From the IMG/VR virus record IMGVR_UViG_3300030419_005317, positions 25,318-82,426 of that record: a stretch of 57,109 bases of DNA; one strand, 5' to 3'. The DNA comes from a virus. The position numbers and the translations under genes are program-made. Positions within the stretch are counted from its first letter, which is position 1; each line of letters opens with the position of its first letter. Positions 15,676 to 24,762 of the stretch are shown piece after piece. The notes under the pieces were generated by a model that was given only the letters and a program-made list of their open reading frames with translations, ran no database searches and was not told the origin of the DNA.

Positions 15676-18600
15676 CTAGTCCGTGTCTTCGCCCGGGCCG
15701 AAGCCCATACTTTGCTTAACAAGATCCCAACGTTCGGATAGTGTGGGATCGCCTTCTTGAGCGACGGTCGTAGAGCTTACGCCAGAACCAACACCCAAGG
15801 CGCCCGATAGATCTTCGACTTCCTTGAGCAAGTCCAGGCATGGTGCGTTTGGATCCATGCGCCCGTCGTCTCCGCTGTCTCCAATTTTCGCTCCAGTGCC
15901 AACCCATTTTGCTTTTACGATAGTTTCAAAATTTCCCGGTGAAACCGAATTCGATACCTTTATCACCATATAATAGCCCCCCAAACCAAGCTGCCAAGCA
16001 TAGCTGCCGCCGGTACCATCATCGGAACCTTCTTGTGGACTGCCTAATTCTGTTGCCAAGCCGCGCGGATCAACGTAAATATACATCCCCGGAAATATTG
16101 CAGCATTTCCAAACAAAGATATTGTTACGTCATAAGGTTCTCTTAACTGGGATAATCCTTGAAATCCTTCTTGCTCAAATCTGGCTTCTTTTAAGTATGG
16201 CTGTTCTGCTTTGTCAAATTTTATATTCTTAATCAACCCAAACATCGAGCCAATTTGATAGTGATATATACCAACGGACGCGTCCTCCAAATAATTGCCA
16301 GATCTGCCATAGGGATATGCCCTAGAGGCATAAAAAATCACATATTGAAAGTGTTCTTTTTTTGACGATAGCGCATCCTTCACTTTTGATAGCGCCGGTA
16401 TTATCGGGCTATGATTGGCGGTATGGTCTTCGAAATATAGTCTTTTCTTTAATTTGCCGTCACTGTCGGCGCGATCCCCTTGTTGCAATTTCATTAAATA
16501 CTCTAATTTTTCGATGGCGTTACCGCCGGTACCCAGATAGGGGCGACCGGTCAAATAAGCCACCTGTGTGTGGACTCTTTGTTTAGTTGATACGCCAAAG
16601 CACTCTTCGGAACCCGCCACTTGTTTCAATAAATTATTCATTAGGTCTTTTATAAAATTAGCCATTAAATACTGGGCTTCGCCGCCCTTGCTGATGATCC
16701 TCGACATGAACCATTCAACAAAATACTCCATAGATACCGGTACATCACATATGTTCACCCTAAAGCGTGATTCATCCTTTGGATTTATAAATTCGATATC
16801 CCCAACACAAACTCGAAGCCTTTTCCAGCTTTTTCCAAAATCGGCATATTTTTTACCCTCTACAGTGGCATCTGGTGAGAATTGATTTATGCACTCTGAT
16901 ATGTTGCGCATTCCTATGTTTATTAGGTCGCCCAGATAGAAGAACGAGATCAAATAGTCCTCACTAGAGATTACGTTTTTTACCATGTTCGAAAGGTTCT
17001 CGGGTAGTTCCTCCATGCTGGCATTGGGTCCAATTTGGCCTATCGTGTCAAATATTGTGGCCATATCCATTTGGCCGGCAACATCAAAAAATTCACCTGA
17101 GTGCGCACTTGGGGGGTCTGCCCATGGGCCTTGATTGTTAAAATTCTCAACATCAGTATATGGTAGTGAAATGTGAAATACTTTTTTCCTTTTTACTAAT
17201 ATTCTTATTAACGCACTTAAAGCTTTGGTGCGATCTGTTGCGACCTGTTCACTCATTTCTTTTTTCATGTCATTGATTGCTTTAGAGTCGCAACCCTCGT
17301 CCTTGGCTTTTTCTAGCAGATCTGCTCTTTTTTGAATGCCTTGAACTATTTTGGGCGTCCCTAAGACATTGGCATATGGAGTTGAAAATACAGTGTCAGC
17401 AAATGCTCGATACGACAGGTTAAACGTCACCCTACCAAGCTCATCAATATCAAATTTATGATTCACGGGAATCAGGCTTATTATAACCGCTGAATTTTCG
17501 ATGGCTTGCCTGATTGGTTTTGAAAACATTTTCTTTGCCTTGGTTTCTGGCGGTGACCACCCTAAAACCGCCTTAATGTGGTAATTTTCGCCATATGAAT
17601 CAGCCGAGGGGCTTGTATTCGACTTCTTACTTGGGGTACGTAAAGCCAGATCGATATACCTAAAGGAGTCCTTGTTCTTGGTCGCGGCCGGTGATGCTCT
17701 AGTTCTCAGCAGTTCGTTAAAGGAGTCAAAATGCATCACCAAATCGGCTTTAATTGATTTTTTTGCTGTGAAAAAATTGTTGCCGTCGTAAGTCAGCTCA
17801 AAACTTTTAAAGCCGGAGCCATAGCCCCTTGAGCGCCGGCTTTTAAACACCCTCATGTCATCAGTGGTGACATTTGTATCAAAAATTATTTCAACATTTC
17901 TTTCCGATCCGTCGTCTTCTTTTATAACTTTATAAATTCGAATATAGGGAGTCAAAGAGGACAATTGAGCCGGCGTAATGAAGTTAAAAAATTGAAAGTT
18001 GGTGGCTCCAATTAATTTATTGACAATACCAAATGGATCGCCCACCATGGGAATGACTTGATTTATGCCCTTTTCTTCAAAAGGCATGAGTCGACTAGCA
18101 TCAATTGCGGTACCATCTGGTGCCGTTGTTTGATAGTTGTGCATCCTTTGTGCACTGACGGCAGCAAATCGCTTAATATTCGACATCAAGTAGCACTGGT
18201 CCATAAACCTTTGCTTGTTTCCGTAGTCTTCTCCCGCATCAGCGGCATGCTGCATCGCTGCAGCCGTAGCGCCGGCAGCAATGGCCTGTTCGGTGGCGGC
18301 GCGCGCGGCTTCTTCGCTTTTGGCAGCTGCCTCATACTCGTCCAACTCGCCTCTCGCGTCCATTACTGCGGCCTGAAGGGGGTTTGTATCCAGTCTTTCC
18401 TCGGCGGCCTTGTCGGCCATGGCATCTCGTTGGGCGCCCAGCGAGACTGCGTTATCGCCGGCGTTCATCTGGGTTTGGCCGGCAATGATTTGCTGTTCTA
18501 TCGCGTCCCTTAGCTTCTTCCGGTCGCCTGATTCAACGAGCGGATCGGTGTCGGGCAATGCATCTAGGCGATTCCTTTCGGCCGCTAGTGCTGCTTTCTT

Positions 18601-18924
18601 TTCTTGGTATTGAGCGCGCTGTTCGGAGCCGGGCGCGCCGGGAGTTGGGAGCGGATCCACTGTTGTCAGACCATTGGCCTGTGCGGATTCTTCGTATACA
18701 GTGCGAGCCTTGGCTTGATTAGCTAGTGCTTCCCGATATTTCGCTTCCGCCTTCCTTCTACGGGCTTCGTTTTCCGTGGCTTTTTGTGTAAATTCTCCAG
18801 CGGTTGTGGTGCCGTAGGCTTGGCGGATCTTGCGCTCAGCTTCTGTTCCGGTATACCCGGTAAAAGCGCCTTTTTTCGCCTCTTTGGCTCTTTCCTTCGC
18901 TGTTCCGCTTGGTCCATTCGACAT
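15676..18924 (-). CDS. Large baseplate/tail hub-like structural protein
   Basis: A 1082-residue protein. Residues 1 to about 245 are rich in Ala, Glu and Lys with heptad-like stretches (a long helical arm), and the rest is beta-rich. The C-terminal region contains GMYIYVDPRGL and GGYYMVIKVSNSVSPGNFETIVKAKWVG, the kind of (Y)xVxxVxxxIxxGxFxTxxxG ending seen in contractile-tail hub proteins (gp27/gpD type). The order tape measure, structural protein, LysM protein, large protein is that of many contractile-tail phages, where the hub gene follows the LysM gene. No lysozyme or spike domain is visible. The hub assignment is therefore contextual plus one motif. Confidence 0.6.
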   Translation of the reverse strand: MSNGPSGTAKERAKEAKKGAFTGYTGTEAERKIRQAYGTTTAGEFTQKATENEARRRKAEAKYREALANQAKARTVYEESAQANGLTTVDPLPTPGAPGSEQRAQYQEKKAALAAERNRLDALPDTDPLVESGDRKKLRDAIEQQIIAGQTQMNAGDNAVSLGAQRDAMADKAAEERLDTNPLQAAVMDARGELDEYEAAAKSEEAARAATEQAIAAGATAAAMQHAADAGEDYGNKQRFMDQCYLMSNIKRFAAVSAQRMHNYQTTAPDGTAIDASRLMPFEEKGINQVIPMVGDPFGIVNKLIGATNFQFFNFITPAQLSSLTPYIRIYKVIKEDDGSERNVEIIFDTNVTTDDMRVFKSRRSRGYGSGFKSFELTYDGNNFFTAKKSIKADLVMHFDSFNELLRTRASPAATKNKDSFRYIDLALRTPSKKSNTSPSADSYGENYHIKAVLGWSPPETKAKKMFSKPIRQAIENSAVIISLIPVNHKFDIDELGRVTFNLSYRAFADTVFSTPYANVLGTPKIVQGIQKRADLLEKAKDEGCDSKAINDMKKEMSEQVATDRTKALSALIRILVKRKKVFHISLPYTDVENFNNQGPWADPPSAHSGEFFDVAGQMDMATIFDTIGQIGPNASMEELPENLSNMVKNVISSEDYLISFFYLGDLINIGMRNISECINQFSPDATVEGKKYADFGKSWKRLRVCVGDIEFINPKDESRFRVNICDVPVSMEYFVEWFMSRIISKGGEAQYLMANFIKDLMNNLLKQVAGSEECFGVSTKQRVHTQVAYLTGRPYLGTGGNAIEKLEYLMKLQQGDRADSDGKLKKRLYFEDHTANHSPIIPALSKVKDALSSKKEHFQYVIFYASRAYPYGRSGNYLEDASVGIYHYQIGSMFGLIKNIKFDKAEQPYLKEARFEQEGFQGLSQLREPYDVTISLFGNAAIFPGMYIYVDPRGLATELGSPQEGSDDGTGGSYAWQLGLGGYYMVIKVSNSVSPGNFETIVKAKWVGTGAKIGDSGDDGRMDPNAPCLDLLKEVEDLSGALGVGSGVSSTTVAQEGDPTLSERWDLVKQSMGFGPGEDTD

Positions 18925-18925
18925 G

Positions 18926-19261
18926 TTAATACCCTATCATGTCATACAGCTTATTTAGCGGCTTCGGTATATAAATCACATCGCCCATTCTTACATGGCT
19001 CTCAGTCGGAGCAGTGTTGAACCATGCTATCACCCACCATAACTCTTCATCGCCGTAGTGCTCATATGCGAGTTTGTAGAAACGATCGCCCAGAGACCAA
19101 AAATGCGGCACTAGATATAGCGTTGATCTCTCTTCGGGGGTTGGATGCCTAAGCGTTGGAGACGCATAATGTCGGATTCTTTTGACATTGCGCGCATCAA
19201 AAAGTTCGCGGAATTGTTCAAAAGCATTAATTACTACTTTTCTATTTCTATATCTCGACAT
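18926..19261 (-). CDS. LysM-containing baseplate protein (gp53-like)
   Basis: A 111-residue protein with a LysM module: PHFWSLGDRFYKLAYEHYGDEELWWVIAWFNTAP followed by VRMGDVIYIPKPLNKLY, matching the helix-helix-strand pattern with the GD..Y.IA..Y....WW.IA..N and L..G..I.IP signatures. In T4 the wedge protein gp53 has a LysM core, and in simpler contractile phages a LysM protein joins tube end and hub. The domain therefore serves baseplate assembly and not necessarily wall binding. The stop is one base from the next start, with GGGGGATAAATTATAATG before its own ATG. Confidence 0.85.
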   Translation of the reverse strand: MSRYRNRKVVINAFEQFRELFDARNVKRIRHYASPTLRHPTPEERSTLYLVPHFWSLGDRFYKLAYEHYGDEELWWVIAWFNTAPTESHVRMGDVIYIPKPLNKLYDMIGY

Positions 19262-19277
19262 TATAATTTATCCCCCA

Positions 19278-20471
19278 TTAATCGATGTTATACACACCCG
19301 CAGCACCTTTAGTCGCTTCGGCCGCTTTAGCATCGGATCCGAATCCTCTTTCATGCTTGCGGGCCTCAAAATAGCCGGAGGATCCGCGAATGGCAGACTT
19401 CTCGGCCTCAGTCATCTTAGCTCTTTTGCTCTCGTCGGCAAAGTGTTTGGCGTCCCTTTTCGCCCTCATTCTGCCAAATAAGCCACTGTAGCGCGCTTCG
19501 GCATTTAGAAAATCAGCTTCTCTCAGTTCTTGCTCAAATTCTTGCTCTATTTGTTCATTGAGTGCATCTGTTACCGTGCTCATTTGGTTGTTGATTTTTT
19601 TCTCGATGTCTGACCGGTCGGTTCCCATGAAGGGCTTCCCTGTATCTCCGGCCGGCATCGAATATGGCCACACTGATTTATCAGCCGGGCAAGGGCCGTG
19701 ATTTCCTGTATTAACCCACCCGAATTCATTATCGCTATTCCAGCCTAGCGCCTCTTCATGAATAACTCCAAAATCAATCGTCAATTCAATTAATTTTGGA
19801 ATTGCGGCGCCATCGCCATGAAAAACACCAACCGAGCCGTCTAAATGGTGATCAACTGATACGTTGTTTATTACACCCAGAAGGCCCTTGCCGGCGTCCT
19901 TCGTGAAGGTTATCTTTTTTGGGGGAGTGACCGCTACCGTGCTTTTAAGAGATGTATTGCTAGCAAGGTTCATTAACTTCATTCTAACAAGCGGTGACGC
20001 CGATATTGTTAACGCATTTCCGCCCGTTTCGTAATTGGGGTATAGGTATCTCAAAAATCTCTGGACTTTTTGAATATTCTCTAGGGCCTCGGAGATAGTA
20101 GATGCCGGAATTTTCCAGCCGACCGTTATTGTTCTTGTCGTGCTTTTAAATTGATAAATTGGATCATTCCTGCCGAAAACGTGCTCTGGCGACCAATCAC
20201 ACGAAAACGACTCATCGTATCTGGTAATAAACGCCTTAAAATATGTATCATCGCCGGATGCAACATGCTGAAAACCAATAAGTGAGTGCTTTAAGTTTGC
20301 TAAATCGTCCGATGCATCGTGATACACCGCTTGGGTGTACTTTGGCGCTGATGGTCTTTTTGCTTTTGGATCTTGCCTAGGTGATGTTAGGCCCGTTTCA
20401 ATAAAAACGTTTTCGCCCGTTTCCTGCGCAAATTTATTAGCATTAAAATAATATTCTGATTCATCTCCCAT
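19278..20471 (-). CDS. Tail/baseplate structural protein (tube-initiator-like)
   Basis: A 397-residue protein with a beta-rich core (residues 60-230) reading YFKAFITRYDESFSCDWSPEHVFGRNDP, then YQFKSTTRTITVGWKIPA and SEALENIQKVQRFLRYLYPNYE. This FKAFI...W.PE.V.GR.DPI...TRTI...W..PA pattern recurs in tail proteins found just after the tape measure, probably at the tube-to-baseplate junction. Residues 290-397 are a long charged helical region (EQIEQEFEQELREADF, RAKRDAKHFADESKRAK). The name is by pattern and position; I cannot tie it to a single T4 gene product. GGAGGG precedes the ATG. Confidence 0.65.
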   Translation of the reverse strand: MGDESEYYFNANKFAQETGENVFIETGLTSPRQDPKAKRPSAPKYTQAVYHDASDDLANLKHSLIGFQHVASGDDTYFKAFITRYDESFSCDWSPEHVFGRNDPIYQFKSTTRTITVGWKIPASTISEALENIQKVQRFLRYLYPNYETGGNALTISASPLVRMKLMNLASNTSLKSTVAVTPPKKITFTKDAGKGLLGVINNVSVDHHLDGSVGVFHGDGAAIPKLIELTIDFGVIHEEALGWNSDNEFGWVNTGNHGPCPADKSVWPYSMPAGDTGKPFMGTDRSDIEKKINNQMSTVTDALNEQIEQEFEQELREADFLNAEARYSGLFGRMRAKRDAKHFADESKRAKMTEAEKSAIRGSSGYFEARKHERGFGSDAKAAEATKGAAGVYNID

Positions 20472-20513
20472 TATAGAGCCCTCCTTTCATATATATATAC
20501 CTTACCGACAAAA

Positions 20514-23228
20514 TTATAATCCCTCTATTGCTTCCATCATCTGCTCGTAAGTGACAAATTCACCCTTAAGGAATTTAATCAATTGTTGGTTTTCGAGCTT
20601 AAGGCTCACATTGACTGCTTGTTTGCCTTTTCGTGGACCGGGGAGAACGCTGCGACCGCCGGCTGGCATGGTGGCGCCGGCGGTGGCGGCAGTCGACGTC
20701 GCTCTCATTGCAGTGGTCAATTCAAGTGCTGCTCCCTCTGGTAAGTCCTTCACGGACTGTCCTATCGTCTTAATCGAGTCTGCCACTTTTGATAGGCCTT
20801 CGGATTTTCCAGACAGCGTCACTAATCCGGAAATAAGCCCATCCAGTGCTTTTAGTGAGTCCTCCATCGGCGCCATAGCCAAAGACATTGCCAACAATCC
20901 TGCAGCCATGACGCCAAATCCAACTCCGGCACCCGGAGCTATGAGCGCAATGCCGGCTGCAACAGTACCCAGCAAGGCCATGGAGATCGCAAACATGGTT
21001 AATTGGCCGACAGATGCGGCCTTAAACAACTCTGCAAGCCCGGTGGCTATGGCTTTAATCCCGATGCCGGCCAAAGCAACAGCGGCGCCGAGCATCAGAA
21101 AGCCGGCCGCAACGACTATGAGTGCAGCACCAAAAATTACCATAGGCTTTGCAGCAACTGCCAAGACGCTAGCCTTCATTGCCAGCAAAGCGACTGCGCC
21201 ACCCATAAATATTAATGCGCCGGCAACACCCATAATCTGGGTACCGTCAAGCCCCTTGAAGCTTTCGGCTAAGTTTCCAATTCCCGTTGCGGCAAGATAT
21301 ATCGATGCGCCGACCATAGCCAATCCAAAAGTAAGCTTAAGCAGGCTGGCGCCCAGCGTAGCCATGGCCGGGGCCGCGGCAGTGGCTGCCGGCGTTGCGG
21401 CTGTATTTGCGGCAGTCAAGCCGGCTTGGCCGGCTGCTGCGGCGGGCAATGTGGCTGCAAGAGTCGCCACGGATCCTGCCATACCGGCAATTGCGGGCGC
21501 CGCTACGCCCATACTGACCGTCGATGCAGCCATTGCTGCAGCAATGGCGGTGAAGGCCAACGCAATGGCGCCTAAGCCTACGACAAGACCAGCGGCCATC
21601 ATCTTCATCGTTGATGGATCTAGGGTTGCAACCCATTCAGCAAATCCTATCAGCATTGGCTTTATTTTCTTAACTATTTCTGTCATGGCTGGCGCCAAAG
21701 CAGCAAACGTTGATTTTAACAAATCCATGAATTCTTGGTTTTTCGCTGCTTCTTCGGCTAGTCTTTCAAAATCGGCGGCGCTTTGATCTGTAGATCCACT
21801 TAGGCTATCGAAGTTGCCAGACATCAACAGCGCCAGATCGCCAACGCTTTCAAGACCCAGCGCCTCTTTGTAGGCCAGTTTCTGATAATAGGACATGTTA
21901 TCAAATGCGAGGCCGGCATTGTCTAATGCGTCTCGAATCATTCCGAATCTTTCGGCTGGATCTGTTGCCATCATTAGGTCCATGGAGTTGACGAAGTCGC
22001 CGCCCATTAGCGCATTTAACCGGCCGACTGTTTCGGCCGATTCTTCGAAAGTATCAAATTTATTGGTTAAATTCAGAATCTTCTGCATTTCCATACCGGT
22101 TATCTTTGAAACTCTTGCCAGTTCTTTATAGGATCCGGTCAAATCATCCAGTTTGGCCATTTCCGGACCCATTCGCGCCAAGCCGGCCATCATTGTATCC
22201 GGCGCAACTCCAATCTGCATAGCATATGCAGTCATATCTCTGGCGTATCCCTCTACTGCATTGCTGGACATGCCCAGCATTTTGGTTGCAATTTGCTGGC
22301 TGGCTGCATAATCATCGCCCTTTACACCAAGCTCTGCCAAGACGGTTCCAGTTTCAGCAATGCTTTGGGCGGTCTTGTCGTTTATCATGGTAAAATCGGT
22401 AAACCCCCCATAGAGCGCGGTAACTGTGGCGCCCATTCCTTCGGCGGTAAGTCCAAACGCTCTGAGCCTGTTTGTGCTCTCTTGGACCATGTCGTTGTAT
22501 TTGCCCTGCGCGCCAGTGGCCTTATTGATAGCGGATTGTGCCGCATCCACTGCCATCGTATTTGCCCACAGCATGGCAGTATATGCCATCGCAGCTTCTG
22601 CGGCCTTTTCTGCTATGCTAGCCGCCAAGCGGCCAGTTTTGACATATTTTTCGTTGAACGTGCTAAGTATGTCGCCCTGTTTGGCGGCGAAAATAAGATT
22701 CTCACCCCATGTAAGATTTAACTCTTGGCTGATGCCCAATAGACCGGCAATAGAGTCTGCCGTCTTGTCACTAGCGTTGGCCATTTGATTGGCCAATTTT
22801 TGGCGATGACTGAGCAGCTTAAGTTGCTTTTTTAACTCTTTGGTGCGCGCAATCTCATTTTCGGTTATTATGCCCGTTTTTTCTTGTTCTTTCGCGATCA
22901 ATTCAATTTGCTTGTTAAGGAGCGCTTCTTCCGTCTGCATCGCCAACACTCTGGCATCAATAGAGCCCTGTATCGCGTTATACTGGCCGACTAGCGCCTG
23001 CAGCGCTTCGATTTCCTCTTTTAGATCAGCGTTTAATTCTTTTCGAATTGCAAGCTGTTCTTTTAGCTGTTTTCCGATATCTTCATGTTCGGTCTTTAAT
23101 TTAGCTAAAAGGGCCTCTTGTTCGGCAGTCCTTTCTCTTACTTTTGCTAAGTCTCTAATCCGCTCGCGACGAAGTTCGCGCGCTTCTTTTAACCTAGCTA
23201 TTTCTTCTGATGTTGGGTAATCGGCCAT
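20514..23228 (-). CDS. Tail tape measure protein
   Basis: A 904-residue protein that sets tail length and occupies the tube. Residues 1-170 are a strongly charged coiled coil (ARLKEARELRRERIRDL, KLKTEHEDIGKQLKEQ). The middle 200-500 region is mixed, and residues 540-790 are a very hydrophobic Ala/Gly/Met stretch with several membrane-length segments (for example VVGLGAIALAFTAIAAAMA), as expected for a protein that helps DNA cross the inner membrane. It is followed by a short conserved-looking C-terminal helix. The length would correspond to a tail of roughly 130 nm at about 0.15 nm per residue, an estimate from the general tape-measure rule. It sits between the chaperone-like genes and the baseplate genes, the usual place. 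Confidence 0.93.
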   Translation of the reverse strand: MADYPTSEEIARLKEARELRRERIRDLAKVRERTAEQEALLAKLKTEHEDIGKQLKEQLAIRKELNADLKEEIEALQALVGQYNAIQGSIDARVLAMQTEEALLNKQIELIAKEQEKTGIITENEIARTKELKKQLKLLSHRQKLANQMANASDKTADSIAGLLGISQELNLTWGENLIFAAKQGDILSTFNEKYVKTGRLAASIAEKAAEAAMAYTAMLWANTMAVDAAQSAINKATGAQGKYNDMVQESTNRLRAFGLTAEGMGATVTALYGGFTDFTMINDKTAQSIAETGTVLAELGVKGDDYAASQQIATKMLGMSSNAVEGYARDMTAYAMQIGVAPDTMMAGLARMGPEMAKLDDLTGSYKELARVSKITGMEMQKILNLTNKFDTFEESAETVGRLNALMGGDFVNSMDLMMATDPAERFGMIRDALDNAGLAFDNMSYYQKLAYKEALGLESVGDLALLMSGNFDSLSGSTDQSAADFERLAEEAAKNQEFMDLLKSTFAALAPAMTEIVKKIKPMLIGFAEWVATLDPSTMKMMAAGLVVGLGAIALAFTAIAAAMAASTVSMGVAAPAIAGMAGSVATLAATLPAAAAGQAGLTAANTAATPAATAAAPAMATLGASLLKLTFGLAMVGASIYLAATGIGNLAESFKGLDGTQIMGVAGALIFMGGAVALLAMKASVLAVAAKPMVIFGAALIVVAAGFLMLGAAVALAGIGIKAIATGLAELFKAASVGQLTMFAISMALLGTVAAGIALIAPGAGVGFGVMAAGLLAMSLAMAPMEDSLKALDGLISGLVTLSGKSEGLSKVADSIKTIGQSVKDLPEGAALELTTAMRATSTAATAGATMPAGGRSVLPGPRKGKQAVNVSLKLENQQLIKFLKGEFVTYEQMMEAIEGL

Positions 23229-23241
23229 TATGGATTAATTC

Positions 23242-23577
23242 CTATTTAAACGGCCACTTAAGACCCGTCGCTCTTTCGAACTTTTTAACTGCTTGCTTAA
23301 GCATCGATGAATTTTGGACCGTCCTTGGATCGTCTAAGCCATATTGCTTATATGCGTCCAAATAGTCTTTTTCGTGCTTAAGCGCCGAAACAAAATTTCT
23401 AACTTGTGCCGGATGCCCCTTGACTTTTACAGGAACATTAACATCATCAAACATTCTCTTTAAAATGGATTTTACTGTAAATCCAAACATTCTCAAAAAA
23501 CTTTCGTTTATTTCTTCTTCTTCGCTCGTTAATTGAGAAAAATCTATAACTATTGGCTGTAATTCGCCGGTCTCCAT
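23242..23577 (-). CDS. Small tail gene before the tape measure
   Basis: A 111-residue protein starting at the ATG at 23577, with GGAGG eight bases upstream; a TTG five codons earlier is poorer. It opens METGELQPIVIDFSQLTSEEEEINESF and continues as helices (FTVKSILKRMF, FVSALKHEKDYLDAYKQYG, LKQAVKKFERATGLKWPF). The length, helical make-up and place directly before the tape measure resemble tail-assembly chaperones or tape-measure-associated proteins, but no family is recognised. It is separated from the preceding gene by a terminator and a candidate late promoter motif, so it may open a new transcript with the tape measure. Confidence 0.65.
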   Translation of the reverse strand: METGELQPIVIDFSQLTSEEEEINESFLRMFGFTVKSILKRMFDDVNVPVKVKGHPAQVRNFVSALKHEKDYLDAYKQYGLDDPRTVQNSSMLKQAVKKFERATGLKWPFK

Positions 23578-23602
23578 GTAATATTCCTCCAAAGGACTAT
23601 AG

Positions 23603-23615
23603 TAATTAGTACCAA
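23603..23615 (-). promoter_or_regulatory. Candidate late promoter motif TTGGTACTAATTA
   Basis: Minus-strand TTGGTACTAATTA lies directly after a terminator and 25 bases before the start of the 111-residue tail gene. Close copies occur at 25393-25405, 36443-36455 and 41454-41466, all in gaps before structural genes. Function is inferred from placement only. Confidence 0.4.
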
Positions 23616-23616
23616 G

Positions 23617-23650
23617 AAAAAAACCCGGAAGAAATCAATCCCGAGTTTTT
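23617..23650 (-). terminator. Rho-independent terminator after the small chaperone-like gene
   Basis: On the minus strand AAAAACUCGG pairs with CCGGGUUUUU (one G-U pair) around a 12-base loop and is followed by further U residues. The stop codon of the gene at 23635 lies inside the loop. It would separate the tube/chaperone transcript from the tape measure transcript. Confidence 0.75.
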
Positions 23651-23877
23651 GATAATTGATTGGGCATTTGTGGTTGGTTAAAAGGTGACAATGTTTGCGT
23701 CGTGCTTCTCTTGCCGCCCTTGGATGCTTTTTCCATGGCATTTTTTTCTTCTTGAAGTTGCTTGACGAGCCTCTTGACAAACCACTTTCTGAGCCCCACA
23801 GGGAGGCTGTATGCCTCTGAAAAACTCCAACCGCCTGAATACTTTAAGAAGAAAAACTGCTCATAAATATTTTGCAT
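23635..23877 (-). CDS. Small tail-assembly-chaperone-like protein (possible frameshift product)
   Basis: An 80-residue protein from the ATG at 23877: MQNIYEQFFFLKYSGGWSF, then YSLPVGLRKWFVKRLVKQLQEE and a basic, polar tail. The open frame continues upstream without stops into the end of the previous gene, to about 23943, and a run of seven T (23896-23902) sits in the overlap. It could therefore be made either as a separate protein or as the C-terminal extension of the 285-residue protein. The LPVGLRKWFVKRLVKQL helix is like small proteins found between tube and tape measure genes in many marine T4-like phages. The start choice is uncertain because no clear ribosome site precedes 23877. Confidence 0.6.
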   Translation of the reverse strand: MQNIYEQFFFLKYSGGWSFSEAYSLPVGLRKWFVKRLVKQLQEEKNAMEKASKGGKRSTTQTLSPFNQPQMPNQLSKTRD

Positions 23878-23881
23878 GTAT

Positions 23882-24739
23882 TCATCTGTCAGGCCAAAAA
23901 AAGTCCGCCGTAAGCGGCACCTCCATTTCCTGCGAAAAATCACATTCAGGGCATTGAAAATGTTGCGTTAAATCTACATTTGGTGCTGCTAATTTATAGG
24001 CCAGTCTTATATGGCGCGCATCTAAAGAAGGAAGATTGTCGACCAGCATGTTAACAGTTTCAGCAGACCGATCGCCATTCACACCAACGATTATCTTACG
24101 CAATTGTCTGGTGACGTTCTTTTCGCCCGATTTACGCTTACGATCCAAGTTGGTGCCCTGCAAAATCTCTCTTTCGTCCGCGCCCGTTAGAAGTTTAAAT
24201 TCAACATTAACCTTTGACGTGGGCAGGGTGAGTTCAAAAGTCCCGTGCTCTGTCTTTAATATGTCTAACGAAGATATATTTTCGCCTTTGTAGACTTTTG
24301 CTTCGTTTAAGTTGAAGGTGTACTTCGCTGTTGTTGCGCATGCCGGGCATGTTACATTTGTTGCGTATTCGCTGCCATAGCCCGAGACTCTTGCTTGGAT
24401 GACTACTGCGTTTTTATCTCCGACTAAGAGATAGTCGGGATTAATGCGCTTGTCAAGGATCAAGTTTTTAATAACTCTCTCTAGCGCTACCCCTTGCTTT
24501 AAAAGAGTCCTAGAAGTTAAAATATCTTCTTCTTTTGCAGTCATATGCCGCACTTCAATATGCTTTTCGCCATGAAGTGGGTGATTTGGGGGATAATACT
24601 CCCCACCAGAAGGAAGTTCCACAAATTCAGTTGGAACGGCAAAAGAGAAAGGACTTTCTGCTTCAGCCTGTATTGAAGGAGCGGGGGTGTCGTTGTTGAC
24701 GTCGTGTGCGCCCATTCGCTCCGGATTATTTCTACTCAA
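23882..24739 (-). CDS. T4 gp26-like baseplate / tail-assembly protein
   Basis: A 285-residue protein. After a polar N-terminus it shows FVELPSGGEYYPPNHPLHGEKHIEVRHMTAKEEDILTSRTLLKQG, the LPSxGxxYP...IEVRxMTAxEEDIL pattern of the T4-type baseplate (gp26-like) family found just after tail tube genes. Two C-x2-C pairs, TCPACATTAKY near residue 130 and QCPECDFSQEM near residue 262, could bind one zinc. The start is a TTG at 24739 with AGAGGTG before it; an ATG at 24715 (GGAG three bases away) is the alternative. By position it is also the candidate upstream partner of a frameshifted tail-assembly chaperone. The family call is by motif; its exact role is not certain. Confidence 0.7.
   Translation of the reverse strand: MSRNNPERMGAHDVNNDTPAPSIQAEAESPFSFAVPTEFVELPSGGEYYPPNHPLHGEKHIEVRHMTAKEEDILTSRTLLKQGVALERVIKNLILDKRINPDYLLVGDKNAVVIQARVSGYGSEYATNVTCPACATTAKYTFNLNEAKVYKGENISSLDILKTEHGTFELTLPTSKVNVEFKLLTGADEREILQGTNLDRKRKSGEKNVTRQLRKIIVGVNGDRSAETVNMLVDNLPSLDARHIRLAYKLAAPNVDLTQHFQCPECDFSQEMEVPLTADFFWPDR
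23896..23902 (-). other. Seven-T run, candidate slippery site
   Basis: In the upstream frame the codons are GAC TTT TTT TGG, four sense codons before the stop at 23882-23884. Moving +1 (or -2) at this run enters the open frame of the 80-residue protein; moving -1 meets a stop after four codons. Position between tail tube and tape measure matches the place where other tailed phages use frameshifting. Confidence 0.5.
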
Positions 24740-24762
24740 ATTTCACCTCTCGATATTGAGTT

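Noticed and set aside
18058-18513. Plus-strand frame of 151 codons
   Set aside because: Antisense to the helical arm of the hub-like gene; no ribosome site and no recognisable protein.
20551-21786. Long open frame of 411 codons on the plus strand
   Set aside because: It is antisense to the Ala-rich hydrophobic part of the tape measure gene. GCC/GCA-rich sequence gives long reverse frames; no ribosome site, and composition is a mirror of the tape measure.
23890-23905. -1 frameshift at the seven-T run
   Set aside because: The -1 frame reads CTT TTT TTG GCC TGA and stops at once, so only +1 or -2 could extend the protein.
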